DNA of 64,000 bases from Emergomyces orientalis (taxonomy: Eukaryota; Ascomycota; Eurotiomycetes; Onygenales; Ajellomycetaceae), in contig MOWL01000005.1 of NCBI GenBank assembly GCA_002110485.1, forward strand, positions 434,001 to 498,000. The letters are read 5' to 3'. A model generated the notes under the pieces. It saw nothing but the letters and a program-made list of their open reading frames with translations. It made no database searches and was not told where the DNA came from. Of the stretch, positions 11,057 through 22,800 are shown in pieces. The translations under genes and the position numbers were made by a program. Within the stretch, counting starts at the first letter, position 1; each line of letters opens with the position of its first letter.

Positions 11057-11673
11057 ATTTAGCGTTTATATACACCGTTTTCGCGTTTTCGTTTTCGTTC
11101 TTTTGCGTTTCTCTCTTATTTAAATCTTTTTTTCTCCTGTTCCCGTGACACGGACAGCACATACAATGCTCACTCTTTTCTCTTCTAGATGGGAGATAGG
11201 GTGTGAGTGGATGTGCATGGGTGAATCCGCGCTTTATTTATATAGTTAAAGACAAAAAGGGGGGAGCAGATGAGGGAACCAACGTATAAGACCATGAATT
11301 TAAGTGAATTAATGGAGTGAGCTGAGGAAGTGGTGTTTGTATTTTGCCCGTTGATATTTTCTTTTCATTTTGATTTTCTTTATATATTAATATCAATTTG
11401 AAGTTATTGATTTTTGTTAGATTGATTTTTTGACCCTCCAACTCTTTGTGTTCAAATTGTATTCGTAGAGATGAAGTTGGCTCATTCATCTTTCGCGTTT
11501 CTTTTCTTTGCTTTTCTATCCCTAGATAGAATAAAATTATCATCGTATGACTTGGCATACAACTGTCGAGTATTTTAATATGCCTATCTATACACGGAAA
11601 TCCAATGTTCAAGCCAACCAAAGAGGAAAAAGATATAAAATAAAATAAAATAAAATAAAATAAATAATATAAA
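11057..11673. other. Convergent intergenic region with a TAAAA pentanucleotide repeat
   Basis: 3' flanks of SEC31 and the acyltransferase gene. A (TAAAA)n tract of about six units runs at roughly 11634-11665, a few bases beyond the acyltransferase stop codon. No gene is supported. Confidence 0.55.
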
Positions 11674-13027
11674 CTACAACCCCGCTCCGAAGAAAGTTAT
11701 CAAACACAATGCTCCAACTCCCACCGTCCCGAGAGCAGGGCCCAACCCAACCACTTTCGCAACGCTATACCCCGTCGGTATCACCTCCCTCTTTTCCGCG
11801 GGCACACGACTGAGCGGATACCCAAAAAATGGCACAGTCATACACAGGAACGCCATCACCCACAGCATACCCACGACTCTCTTAAAAGCCGCCATACCCG
11901 TGCTAGCAGGTTGCGATCCCTCGACGCCCAGCTTTCGCCAGAGGGCCTGCGCGGCATCCTCGATCATGAAGCCGAGAGTGAATGAGGTGAAGTATAGCAT
12001 TGAGCCGCGCCAACAGTCTAGGGCAGAGATGCCGGCGCCGGCTAGGAACGCTACGTGAGTGAGGCCAGATAGCGAGAAGATGATTAGGATGTTTAGGTAT
12101 CGTTCGAGGAGGGAGGGGCGGGGGAGGTGGAGAATGCGCCTGGTTATGTGGTTGGAAAGGGAAGTGAAGGGCCAGCGAGGAATTTGGTGCCAGAATTTTC
12201 TGTGGGTGGGGTTAGGTTCCAGAAGTGTTAGTTATTATTATGGGGCGGGCGAAGAATGGGGAGGCAGGTTTCAATTTTCAAGTGGTCTTTTCATCCTTTC
12301 CCTTTTTAACGTACCCCCAGTAATTCCGCAGTGTATATGCATCCCACATGCTATTGAACAAGGGCCGCCACTCCGATGGATTCGATAGACCAAGCCCTAC
12401 AAAAATAATGGACATAAACCGTACCACAATATCGATCATCATCCGGGACATGATGAAGTTGGACACGAAGCTCGTTGAGATGCGCGCGATCCATTGCTCC
12501 TTGGTTGCACTCAGGTACGTAAATTCCAAACCCGGCCCGTGTAGCATCTGCAATTCCTCGGGCGACTGTGATGAACCGGCTGCTCCGAAAAGGTCAAGGG
12601 CCAGATACTGCCAGATCATGATGGCAGTCTGGCGCAGGAGGAAAGGGAATCGCTCCGGACGGCGGCCGCGGTAATAGGAAGGAAATTCTGGCGTGTTCTT
12701 TGCGAGCCAGGGCGTACTGACGCCGCGCAAGTTCGCTCCGATGCTTATCCCTGGACTATGCTGGGCATCGATGGGGTTGACGAAGAGCAGATTTATGCAG
12801 TGTACAAGCGGTGCGAAGTACATCATAGCTAAGGAACCGTTGTAGATGGCGTTGTTACTGAAGGTTAGGGAGGAGGTGTAAAGGAAGTATCCGGCAGCGG
12901 CAACAAAGGGGAACCCGATGATGCGGAGGAGAGAGCCTTTGCGGGTCCATTTTTTAAGGAAGCCGATTCCTAAGATCTCGGTAATGAACCAGAAGGCGGG
13001 GAGGACAGTCTTGAAAGTATTCAGCAT
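11674..13027 (-). CDS. Wax-synthase-domain (MBOAT-like) membrane acyltransferase
   Basis: Polytopic membrane protein of the fungal wax-synthase-like family, which includes acyltransferases acting on lipids or secondary metabolites; the substrate is unknown. Exons: 13027-12315 and 12199-11674; 412 residues. Several TM helices are visible (ILGIGFLKKW..., LLRIIGFPFVAAAGYFLY, LAMMYFAPLVHCINLLFV, YLNILIIFSLSGLTHVAFLA, VVGMLWVMAFLCMTVPFFGY). The family hallmarks are WRPLFNSMWDAYTLRNYWGK followed by FWHQIPRW, and the later SLSGLTHVAF with the presumed catalytic His. No biosynthetic neighbours (PKS, NRPS, P450) are nearby, so nothing points to a gene cluster. SEC31 and a peroxin flank it. Confidence 0.82.
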
Positions 13028-14097
13028 TGTGGATGAGATCCCAGCGGGCTATTGACCTAACTTTGATCGGTTTGAATTGAGGTTACAGCGTGAGCTCTCA
13101 GGCAACCGGTGTACGGTGTGTGATGTGGTGGGATGGGGCTCATCTCAAGTGAGATTCCATAGATTTCCCTTCTTTATACGGATCCGGTAGGACATAAGGC
13201 CATAAGACTAGGTAATGATCCGAGAAAGCTGGTCTAGTGAATGTCAGCAGCAAAATCCAACAAATCCTCCTATGCTGGGTCGGAAGTAGGGCCCAGTGAG
13301 TGGTGTGATTTACACTTATTTAAAACGACGCTAAACAATTAGTAAATCCTTTCAGCAGCAAAGTAGGTCCGATGTGGTGCCATCATCATTCTGTATCAAT
13401 GACACAACCCCAGAAGCACCAGTGCTTGAACGCGCAACCTCCGCTTTTGCATCCGGAGGTACCCCCTTTGGGCCAGCAAATGGGATCATAATTTATCAGC
13501 TGTTAGCTGTGAGCTGGGGCTCAATTATTTTTGCGCTCAGTTGATTCGAAAATCCTCTTCACATCAACATGTTAGCAGACATGAACCGTCAAATCGGTTA
13601 TTATAGGCAAGGCCGAACACCTAATAAAAACATGCTGGAACAATCCGCAGCAACTTCGAAAAATGGAAATGCTTCTCTGGGACTTTCGAGGAGCACGATC
13701 CTTTAGCCCTGTTGGCAGAGAGCTGGCATGTAAGGCTTAAAAGCCTTGAAAATAATTGGAAGATCCATGAAGGGAAATGAGGAGTATTAACTTCAACGGA
13801 CCGGAAAGAATATATTGGCCTAGAATGATATGATTGATCGTGTTTCATTCAGAGGCGGATGTACCTCAATTGCCGCTGATGGCTTATTGGTAGGATTAAA
13901 AGCTGTAGGGTGAATATGAGGTAAGGTGTACATGGGAATTGATATAGAGCAATAGGAACAGACATATCTTATTTCATACGCGCTCGGGTAAACGAACATA
14001 TTCGGAGAAAAGTGCAAGAGAACATCACGCAATATGATGTAAAAGGGAAAATAACAAGAGGGGAATTAAAAAAAAAGGGGGGGGGATGAAAGATATT
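13028..14097. other. Intergenic region upstream of the acyltransferase gene
   Basis: 1.07 kb between the acyltransferase start and the 3' end of the peroxin gene (both minus strand). A G-rich run occurs near 14076-14085. Short open frames look non-coding, and I see no supported gene. Confidence 0.45.
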
Positions 14098-15348
14098 CTA
14101 CCGGGCACTCGTGCTCGGAATCGGGGATCTGATGCCTCCGCCAGTAGGGAAATTCCTTGCACTCAGTAACGTTCCTTTGACACTTCGGATCTCTGCTTTG
14201 AGAGCTGCGATAGCATCATCCTCTTTACTCGTGCCACTGGACTTCCCATCGCTTCTCATCGAGCCGGAATTATCGTTATATATGCCGTATAGGTTCGAGC
14301 CCAGATACGGTGCAGGGTTGTTGTAGATCAGCCCTTCTAGGTACTTTTTCAAGTCCCACAGAGAATCCTCAGTAGCGCTCTGTGTGGTACCCGAGTTATC
14401 TTCTTCGGATAAATAATTAGTTAGCCGTGAAGATATCGATTGGAGGCGCTTGACGTGAGTATTCACAGTCTTTTCTGAGGATGAAAGACCGTCAGTCTCC
14501 GGATCTTCGACTGATGGGGTGGAGCTGGGTGAGAGTTCTGGGGATGTTTGTGTCGCAATGTCTCGGTGGAACAGTTCTGTTGGATCGGAGGTTACGGAAA
14601 CCGAGTCGTCATCAATTAACTGCTGTTCATGTTGCGAGGAGCTCTGGCGGATGGGTGGGATCGAGGAAACAGTATTTTCAAGCTTTTCATTCAAAGTACT
14701 GAGGTTGCGCTGGGCTGTTTCGGCTAATTCATGTCGGGCGCGTGACAGCTCCCCCAACATTGGACTAATAAGGAACTGACTAGCACCATATAGTGTGGCA
14801 GCAAGCCCTGCAGCACCGTAGAGCGTGTACATGACACCTTGCAAGGTAACTAGAGGGGGCGGTTTCTGGGCGTGCAGAAGGAATTCGGGGTATGTTATAA
14901 TGGGTGGAGACGCGGATGTGGAGGTTGAACTTGGGTCATTTGGATTGCTTGCAAGGGACGACGGCGAGGCCGTACTCGACATGTCCGTCTGAGGATCCCG
15001 AGTACTGGGTGATATGGGCTTCACAGAATCTGTGGATGGCAATTTCGTATCTGCGCTTGTAGCCTCAGGGTTCCTTGAAATGCCGAGCAGCTCTTGGATG
15101 TCCCCACCCTGAAGCCCTTTAGACTCTAGGAAAGCAATCTTTTTATCGGTCGATGCATCGCGTATAGACTCATCCTCGAGGAACTTGGAAGCTTGTTCTA
15201 TGAGGGTCTCCCTTGAGGGAGAGTTTGTCTTTTCTGTATCTGCGCTTGGAGAAGTGACGCTCGTCGTGGAATTCGATGTGGTGTTATCCGAGTATGGGAG
15301 CTGCCAGCTTGGAATCGCTGGAGCTTTCGGTTTCGCATTGTCGTCCAT
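14098..15348 (-). CDS. Peroxisomal membrane docking peroxin, PEX14/PEX17 (PEX33) type
   Basis: Part of the docking complex that receives the PTS1/PTS2 receptors at the peroxisomal membrane. 416 residues from the ATG at 15348; the frame is uninterrupted. The Pex14 N-terminal receptor-binding domain is at about residues 45-90 (RETLIEQASKFLEDESIRDA, then KIAFLESKGLQGGDIQELLG). A Ser/Thr-rich linker precedes PPPLVTLQGVMYTLYGAAGL, a probable membrane segment near residue 170, followed by a coiled coil (LSRARHELAETAQRNLSTLN). This layout fits the Pex14/17 (PEX33) hybrid of filamentous fungi better than classical Pex14; that choice is from memory of the family. Upstream TTG in the same frame is not used as the start. 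Confidence 0.8.
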   Translation of the reverse strand: MDDNAKPKAPAIPSWQLPYSDNTTSNSTTSVTSPSADTEKTNSPSRETLIEQASKFLEDESIRDASTDKKIAFLESKGLQGGDIQELLGISRNPEATSADTKLPSTDSVKPISPSTRDPQTDMSSTASPSSLASNPNDPSSTSTSASPPIITYPEFLLHAQKPPPLVTLQGVMYTLYGAAGLAATLYGASQFLISPMLGELSRARHELAETAQRNLSTLNEKLENTVSSIPPIRQSSSQHEQQLIDDDSVSVTSDPTELFHRDIATQTSPELSPSSTPSVEDPETDGLSSSEKTVNTHVKRLQSISSRLTNYLSEEDNSGTTQSATEDSLWDLKKYLEGLIYNNPAPYLGSNLYGIYNDNSGSMRSDGKSSGTSKEDDAIAALKAEIRSVKGTLLSARNFPTGGGIRSPIPSTSAR

Positions 15349-16780
15349 GACTGCTGCTAACAATAGTTATCAGCCGAATAAAGAAGACACAGGAGGATAA
15401 GAACTAACTCTCGCGAAATGGAAATGAGAATGTCGTTATCAAGGTGATCTCGACATTCATGAGGAACTGAACCGTGAAGGGTTCCGACGATGGACCTCGG
15501 CTGTGCTGAGTCAGCTGGATGAGGTATTGTAAAAACATGGTAATATGGGGAAGCCAGGTACGACTACATCATGAAATACGTGGTACCTGCTGTACGGCAT
15601 TACGCAGGGCAGGAATACCTGACGTCGCAGCTAGTTACTGTGGCCCAGAAAGTACCTCCGTATCGGCCAAGATGTACCCTGACGTCTTCCTGTCCCAACT
15701 TCTCTCGAATGTCGAAGTTGACTGCTTCATGAGTTGTTCAACATATTATCACAAGTTTTCCATTCCTACTCAGCACGAGAGTTTATTTGAACTGACTTCG
15801 AGATCATTGACGCCGCTGAGCATTGAGTTTTCCCGCCCAGCTGCCAGCGACTGGCTGTGAGCTATTCTCACCGACTCCCGTCTACTTGCCCGTAGCGGCT
15901 GTGGCAAGGCGCTATCCACGACCATCCCCCCCACCGCCTGGGCAAACCGGAATTCCATGGCAGACAGGCCTCTGACGCGAGTTCACCAACAGCCTGACCG
16001 TGAATCGTCGTACTACCAAAATACGGAGGTGACCAGCACCAGCTGCACGGACGAAAGCAGCGACGATTGGCAGCCCCAGACCCCGATACAATCGAAGTCT
16101 TCCAGGTAAGCTTTACTATTTTGAAGTCGCTGAATTATAGTTGTTCATCTCAGTCTGGTGCTTGGATTGGATGTCTGCCGCTTTTTTCCTTGTATCTTCC
16201 AGAATCTGCGCTTATTTATTTACTTCCCATCCTTCACATCTTCCAATGTTCGTTTCGCTGGTTGGAGGCTTGGGATGACTTTGCCGCCAGCTTATAAAAT
16301 CTCAACCATGTGTGGGCTGTTGCTTTGCTAGCTCTTGAGTAACAAACAAGATAAACGATGGAATTCCTGCACAGCGGCCACCATGGCCAGAGTGGCGTTT
16401 GGAAAGTAGTATCAGCATCGAGGAACTCCCGCTCTTTGTACACACATCCACGCCCATAGAGAGTGGCCAGTGTGATGCATATTCGCATATGTGACCTTTC
16501 GTTGATTTACCAACCTTTCCCGTCTGCATATTCCCTGCTTGGTTTGTGTGCTTTATAAAACCAATTCAGCTTGCGCCTCAGCATTCAGTTGGAAACACAC
16601 GTCCCTCTGTCAGCCCTGCACTGTGCTTATACATATTCACTTTTTCTTGCGTCCCCCATCCCCCGCTTCCTGTTTCTGATGGTGCAATCTCCATCAACCC
16701 CAACCTGCCGTGGAAATCTACGATGAGCAATTCTTCTTTCTTGACCCTGCCATTATTTGAGTTTATTTGCATTCTCTACC
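15349..16780. other. Divergent region between the peroxin and IES2 genes, with a possible small gene
   Basis: 1.43 kb between two outward-facing genes. It contains an exon-like stretch at 15957-16105 (listed separately) and a pyrimidine-rich IES2 leader near 16600-16780. The rest shows no convincing coding signal. Confidence 0.4.
15957..16409 (+). CDS. Possible small spliced gene of unknown function (tentative)
   Basis: An ATG at 15957 opens a 49-codon Ser/Gln/Asp-rich frame (MADRPLTRVHQQPDRESSYY...) that ends in phase 2 at a strong donor (TCCAG/GTAAGC, 16106). One joining exon that keeps the frame is 16340-16409 (stop TAG 16407-16409), which would make 72 residues and end MARVAFGK. An alternative short frame starting at the ATG near 16359 overlaps it. 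I do not recognise the protein. The first exon is better supported than the second; the whole could equally be the 5' leader of IES2. Confidence 0.25.
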
Positions 16781-18244
16781 ATGTCTTCCCAGCGGTCGCT
16801 CCGGTCTCGTTCCACTATAGCCAATCTGCCATTCCCTCCTTCTAACTCTACTATAAGACACCGCAGAGCAGTAGACGAAATCCCGTCCTCGCCATCAGTC
16901 ACCGTGTCCCGTTTGCCGCCCAGCCCGCCTAAAGACGCCAACAGATCTATTCGCCTAAAGGTTAAGATGCCCTCGAGTAAGCTCAGGGAAGTCACTGGTG
17001 GGTCTGACAAACGCCACCACAATATTTTCACAGAGCCAGTTATTGTGACTGGTCCAAGGAATAGCCGATCGAAGAAAAGGCTGGTGGAAGTGGATACGGA
17101 TGAAGACGAGGAACCTGAGGAGTCCATGAATGAAGATGAAGCGGAGGAGTCGCACATATCTGAAGCTGATGGGACGGATGATGAAGAAGACGGAAACGAG
17201 AGCGAGGATGCTGATGCCGATGCCGATGCAGACGCTGATGGTGACGATGATGGTGGCGAAGACGTTGATATGGATGATGCGCCACCAATTCCCCCAAGTG
17301 CCAAACAAGCTGCGTCACGACCGACTGTTACAGTTACGCCTGCTGGGGACAACAGGTTGAAGAATACGGACACCAATATGGACCTCGATGACGACGATGA
17401 CGATGATGATGAAGAGCTTTCGGAATTAGATTCCGATGCCGACGCCGATGGAGAGCCTGATGAAGTAGCCATGCCAGATGAGCCATCAGAGATGGCTGAG
17501 GATGAAGAGATAGAGGATGAAGAGGACGAGGATGAAAACGAGTTGGAAAGCGACAGCGGTACCCCTGTTACTGGCAGTCGAGCAAGTACTCCGGATGTAA
17601 CGAAAATGACTAAACGGCAGCGAGGCCGTATGGAACTTGGGGGTGATTTCTTGCAATTACCGATGGGTAAGAAAATCTGTTTATCAGACGCAAGATTCTC
17701 TGATATACGTTTCAGACGATACACTGACACTTTGTCTTATCATGCAGAACCGCAGGTGAAGAAACACCTGACTGCAGAAGAACATGCCATGCGACGAGCT
17801 GAAATGGCACGACGAAGGAAAAACCTCAGCGAAAAACGCAACGAGGAAGAAAAGGTAAGCCCTCCTCCCCCTTTTTATATAGCCAGGGCCCCTGTCTACT
17901 ATCTTGGAAGAATAAACTAACCGCCGGGGGAAAAATCGAAAAAAAAATAACACCAGATGGATACAATAAACAAGCTACTCAAGAAACAAGCCCCCAAACG
18001 ACGGGGCAAGATCTCCGCAGCCGAGACAGCAGCTGGTGGTGACACAACTCCTAGAACCCAAGAGCCACAGGAACCCGAAAAGCCTGACCCGATAATGATA
18101 CGCTATGTTTCGAATCGTGACGGCTGCAGGGTTGGGGTACCCGAGGAATGGCTTGGGACGCCGGCCGGACGTATCTTTGGGAACATGCCAACAAACCAGA
18201 GCGCTGGGCCTAGCCATGGTCACCGGCTTGTGGAGGAAGTGTAA
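16781..18244 (+). CDS. IES2: INO80 chromatin-remodelling complex subunit Ies2 (PAPA-1-like)
   Basis: Subunit that stimulates the INO80 nucleosome-remodelling ATPase in the nucleus. Exons: 16781-17666, 17748-17854, 17957-18244; 426 residues. The N-terminal two thirds is disordered, with very acidic blocks (Asp/Glu repeats, an alternating Ala-Asp run near residues 145-155). The conserved PAPA-1-like region crosses the introns: TKRQRGRMELGGDFLQLP, MRRAEMARRRKNLSEKRNEE and MDTINKLLKKQAPKRRGK. The C-terminus has IRYVSNRDGCRVGVPEEWLG. ATG at 16781 has context ACCATGT. The long Ser-rich frame on the opposite strand (16753-17730) is the shadow of the acidic repeats. Confidence 0.85.
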
Positions 18245-19120
18245 AACATTGAAAATGGGACTTTTCCTTCTGCTTTCTTCCTTTTGGTCTTTTCTTGTTG
18301 TATTTGGGTTTACCTGGGCTGCTTTGTAATCTATAGGCGAGGTGTTCAGTAGTGTTTCAATTTCCGGGGCCTTTATATCATGACATTTTGGGAAGGGGGA
18401 AATATGGGTATATTTGTATATTGCTTGCAAAGGGTTAGTGTATTTTTCTTTCTTTTTCTCTCCTGCATGGATTGAGCAAGATATGGACTATTGGCTCTAG
18501 ATTGTCTACTTTTGCAAAGAGAACCACTCCATTCCATGGGACTACTACCACCACATATCTCGACTTGCAATTGTTCTCAAAATAATACAAATATGCTAAC
18601 GTTTGGCACTATTTCCCCTCGTTACCTCCCCGCTGTTGTCTGAGTATTTCTTCGAAGTAACTTTCCAAAAGTTCATCGGGTCCGGATACTCCTAATGACT
18701 TGGGCAGAGTAATTAGGATTCGCCCTTTGCCAGTGAACGTCCTCCAGTCAAAGGCTTAGCAGCGTACCCTTCTTGCCACCGCCAGTATCATATCCATATT
18801 TCCCGAATTCCAAAATGTGCAAATATGGGATTCAGGGGAGCGTAAATTTTGCCAGCTTGAAGCTGTGAATATTGCAATATCTGATTTTTCCTTTTCTTTC
18901 TTCTTGGCACCTCTTAATGGAACCAGGACCGAGACTTTGATCTCAGTATTGTAAATAATCCTATGCCCACAACCGCCGCCCGATCCTGGTTTCCAATATC
19001 TGCGTGAGCAGATACGTCCACATCGTGTGGTTTGTTTGCAGGGCAGGTAAGGGATATGACGGTCAGCGGTAACCGTGCCGCTATGGCTTTGCCTTGACGG
19101 ATTGCGTAGCTAGCTCCCGG
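18245..19120. other. Intergenic region with unresolved minus-strand coding signal
   Basis: On the minus strand the frame of the 80-residue gene below stays open for 68 more codons after its TAA (to TAA 18914-18916). A second frame is open across about 19100-18759, meets TAA at 18756-18758, and continues for 48 codons (AFDWRTFTGKGRILITLPKS...) to TAG 18609-18611. I cannot make a convincing spliced model, so this may be chance, a decayed gene or missed exons. Confidence 0.3.
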
Positions 19121-19502
19121 TTATTGTTTGGGCGATTCCGGCACGGTATTAGCATTGATAGTATTTTTTGATGTAGCGACCTCATTATTCACGGCCGGCT
19201 TTGGCTGCGAAGGTGATGTCAATGTTAATTCGTTTCCGCTGTAATTTTTGGAACATCGATATTAGCAGAGGTTCACTCAGATATACTTGCTAGGTTATCC
19301 ACAGGGGAAATAAGTAGAACTTACTGTGTCTTATCATGCTTTTTATTAGCCTCTAAGCTCATAAACGAGGGAGCGAATGTCACATATCCTATATCCCCTA
19401 GTTAGCTGTGGGAGATTTAAAGACAGTGGGAAGTTATCTACCATTGAGGACGCCAAATCCCACAGCTAACGCAACTGGCACGAAACTGCGCATTCGACCC
19501 AT
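19121..19502 (-). CDS. Small single-pass membrane protein, unknown function (80 residues)
   Basis: Three short exons: 19502-19442, 19388-19325, 19238-19121. Each junction has a GT donor and AG acceptor with a CTAAC-like branch site and keeps the frame; 243 coding nt. The protein starts MGRMRSFVPVALAVGFGVLN, then GYVTFAPSFMSLEANKKHDK: one uncleaved hydrophobic segment at about residues 7-27, then a charged stretch and a Ser/Asn/Pro-rich tail ending PESPKQ. An N-terminal Arg-flanked TM suggests a mitochondrial or ER membrane protein; this is inference. It is divergent from the MMS22 gene (323 bp between starts). I do not recognise the family. Confidence 0.6.
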
Positions 19503-19825
19503 TGTAGGCAAAGCTTGTTGTGTGCAAACGATGAGTCGAATGAGAACAAATTCCGGCGCAAATTAAATAACCAGGAAAAAAGCACTTCACGAGATTCAAA
19601 TGATTAATTCGATATCACGTGACCGTTATAGGTCCGCAATATTGAAGTCGCGTCTTCCCTCTTCTCGACGCGCCCGGAACACCATTTATTACAGTCTCAT
19701 GGTAGACATCGAATCTGGGCAGGTAACCCTTCTAAATACTCTCAGCACCGCTTTTAATTTTCTCCATTGAACTCATATTCTACTATGACAACATAAGGCG
19801 ATGGGTCATCACCGTTGGCTTGCAA
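19503..19825. promoter_or_regulatory. Divergent promoter region, small membrane protein gene and MMS22
   Basis: 323 bp between outward-facing start codons. An ATG at 19699 with a following GTAACC donor was considered as a first exon of MMS22 but gives no frame-preserving join. No other feature is seen. Confidence 0.4.
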
Positions 19826-22800
19826 ATGGAACTATGGCGAGAGCGTGGCTTTGTTCCAGACTCGGATGAAGACGACGATTTGGAGAGCCAGCAAAACAGC
19901 AAATTGAGTGAAGGGACCGGAAAGATTTCGAAACGGGGTATATTTGAAAATGAAGAACGTATTGTCGAAAACATAAATGCCCATGGAAATCAAGGAGATC
20001 AGGTTGAGAATGGCCCGGAATCCCAGATTCCGCTGGGATCAGGGGATGAACTTCTGTTGGAGACCCAGCCAAGGTATAGTCTGGGTCAAGGAGCCGGAAA
20101 AATAACGGAATCTGATATACATGGAGAGGAAATTATCACGGAGGACCTGCATGTCCATGGAACCCTAGGAGAGCAAGACCAAGATCCTGAATCCCAGGTT
20201 GTTCCCCAAGCATTTGGTATTGCACTTTCGGAGAACGACGATCTAGACGAAGACCCGCTCCAATATAATGATGGCTTGAGTAAATATATCTCAAGGACCG
20301 AGCTGCCCAGCACCACGACGGGAAATGCTACATCTTCTTCAGATGTCATTCATCGTTTTCCTTCGAGCACCGCCCGGAGTTCCTCTCCTGATGAGCTACA
20401 ATTTGAGGAGCATTTTCGACCACATACCCCAGCTAAAAATGACTCACAATTGAACTATCCGAAAGAAGATGGAGGAGATGACAGCGAAGACTCGTCCCTA
20501 TCACCAGCTCAGTCGAATCCGCAGACCCCGCCATCGTTTCGAAATCCGGCACCAAGGAGAACGCTGCGAGGCCGGAAATTCATCAATCTCCATCCCTACT
20601 TGGCGGACCAAGTGGAATACCAGCGATGGTGTGCAAGTAACAATATACGTCCTGTTCGTGTAGCACCTGCGGACCGTGATTCTAATCATCAAAATGAATC
20701 ACAAGGTCAAGAATTTGTGAATGAAAACGCGCCTCCTTCGAGCAGCCCGGCAGCGTTGTTTCGATTTCCACCTGGATCTCCTTCTGCGGGATTTAAGCGA
20801 AGGAAACTAACACAACCTGCACGACCACTAGGAAATTCCCCTCAGACCGGCAGCTCTAGGAATAACCTCATAGCTTCAAGCCCTACAAAATTACCACCAG
20901 TGTCGACAAGTGATACAAATGACTCTAGCCGGAAACGTCGGAGAATATTTCACCCTTGCGGGGATTTACGAGGAAATGAGCCCCAAGAAACCAGACAAAA
21001 CCAGATACAGGTCGTCGTTGACAATAGATTGCTGGGAACTCCACCCCGAGAAACTGGGCGTATATTTGATGTTCCCTTGTCCTCGCCTTCGTCTGGGCCA
21101 AAATCACCAAATAATAGGCTTCAAAGACCAGCTAAATTTCGGTTCCCTCGTGGATATAGTCCTTCTCCATTAGTCAGTCCGGTTATACATAAACGACAAA
21201 GTCCTCGAAATTTGGATATAATACCAATAGACGATTCATTGGACCTTGATCTTAAAAGCAATTCGAAAACTGGTGGGAACCTTTACCCTCAATCACCATT
21301 GCCGCCGTCGACGGAAGATGCTGAGGTGGAAGAAATGGACCGACTAGAACAAACGGAAGACGTGGAGGAATCAGAAGAATATGCAACTGTTGAGCTCCAG
21401 CGGCTGAGAAGGAGAATTAAGGGGGTCTTACCAGCTTCATGGCCACGACTTGACCTCAAACAGCAACAGGAAAAGGACAGAACAGCGGCCGAGAAGGCAA
21501 GGGTTAGTTACTTACGCAATCGTCGCCAGAGCGGTAAAGGGGTAGCCCAGAGAATATCGAGAAACAGGAGCGACAGCCATAACCAAAAAATGCGACCGAA
21601 TGCTTTTCTCACACCTGATGAGTCAAGTTCGGACGACGAGCCAACTCACACTATTCAAAACTCACGAGAAATTCTGTCAGAATTGATGGACACAGATGGT
21701 CCATTTGCAAACGAAAACGCTGATGACATTCCTGAAGATAACCGTATTGACTACATGCTACCGCCAGCACCACGGAAAGCAAAGCATCGCGACCTCCAAC
21801 AACGTCGTGGGCTAAGATCTAACCAGGAAAAGCGATCACGCGCTCAGGCTTCCCCAATGTCGAGACAACGGCCGCAGCATCAAGCGAGAATAACAGATAG
21901 CCTAAAAAGATCACGGGTTGCGGCTGCGCCGTCGAAACCCCGGCTTCCGAAATTAAGCATATTAGACGCAATAGACGTAAAATATCAACCAGTTCGGAAA
22001 CAACCACAATTCCTCCGCATTGCTGCGCGGCAAGCGCGATCCCGTCGGGACCATGGTCGGAAAAGCCCAACAAGAACGTACTTAAAGCTTGGAACAAGAC
22101 GAGACACAGAAGACGCTAATAAATCTTTAGGGGAGTGGAAGGCCGGCTCGCTTCAGCAAAGTAAGCTCACAAGCAATCATGCAAAAGAGAGACCCCGACG
22201 GCCATACGAAAACAGCGTGGCGGAACACAACTATATCGAGCCTAGTGAAAATATCCTACATCAGGTCCGGACGGATGCGGCACACTCTATGCCTCGAAGT
22301 GATGTTGAGCTTAGAAGTGCTAGAAGTGACCAAATCAGGCCTCCTTCAGAATTGTGTCCTACTGCACAGGAAGGAAGCGTGAATCCCCCAAAACCCTCCC
22401 GCGCTCAAGATCGGCTTGGCCAGCGCTGGACAGTACGGAAGGGTGGATATGCGATTTCCTCCCTGAGACGAAATGCACCCAGACCTGCACAATTGGATAT
22501 CTCAGTGACGAGCATTAACCTAGGACGTGCGTCGAGCTTTCAACGTTCACTTTCTGCACTCGACTCGCTTTACAAAACTGCGGCCTCGCCTCTAAGCAGA
22601 AACACCGGCTTGCCGTTGGCAAGGTTTCTGAAAACGAATCCGCTTCCGCAGAATACCCACCCATCGCCATCCAACGAAAATTCAAATTCCCATGGTGACG
22701 TCGCGCTATCTCCCGAACAATGTCGGAAACGACAACCATGCCAGCGAAGAAAACGCCCTCCCCGACATATCGATGTGGAAAATGTTGAAGATTCGCAGCT

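Noticed and set aside
13028..14097. Search for a biosynthetic cluster around the wax-synthase-domain gene
   Set aside because: Both neighbours are housekeeping genes (SEC31 and a peroxin); no PKS, NRPS, terpene or P450 gene lies in the window.
16753..17730. 325-codon minus-strand frame, almost pure Ser with short inserts
   Set aside because: It is the antisense of the Asp/Glu codon repeats (GAT/GAC/GAG) of IES2, whose frame carries a recognisable conserved domain and proper introns.
19699..19722. ATG plus eight codons and a GTAACC donor upstream of MMS22, as a possible first exon
   Set aside because: No acceptor upstream of 19826 joins it in the MMS22 frame, and the family N-terminus starts at the ATG at 19826.
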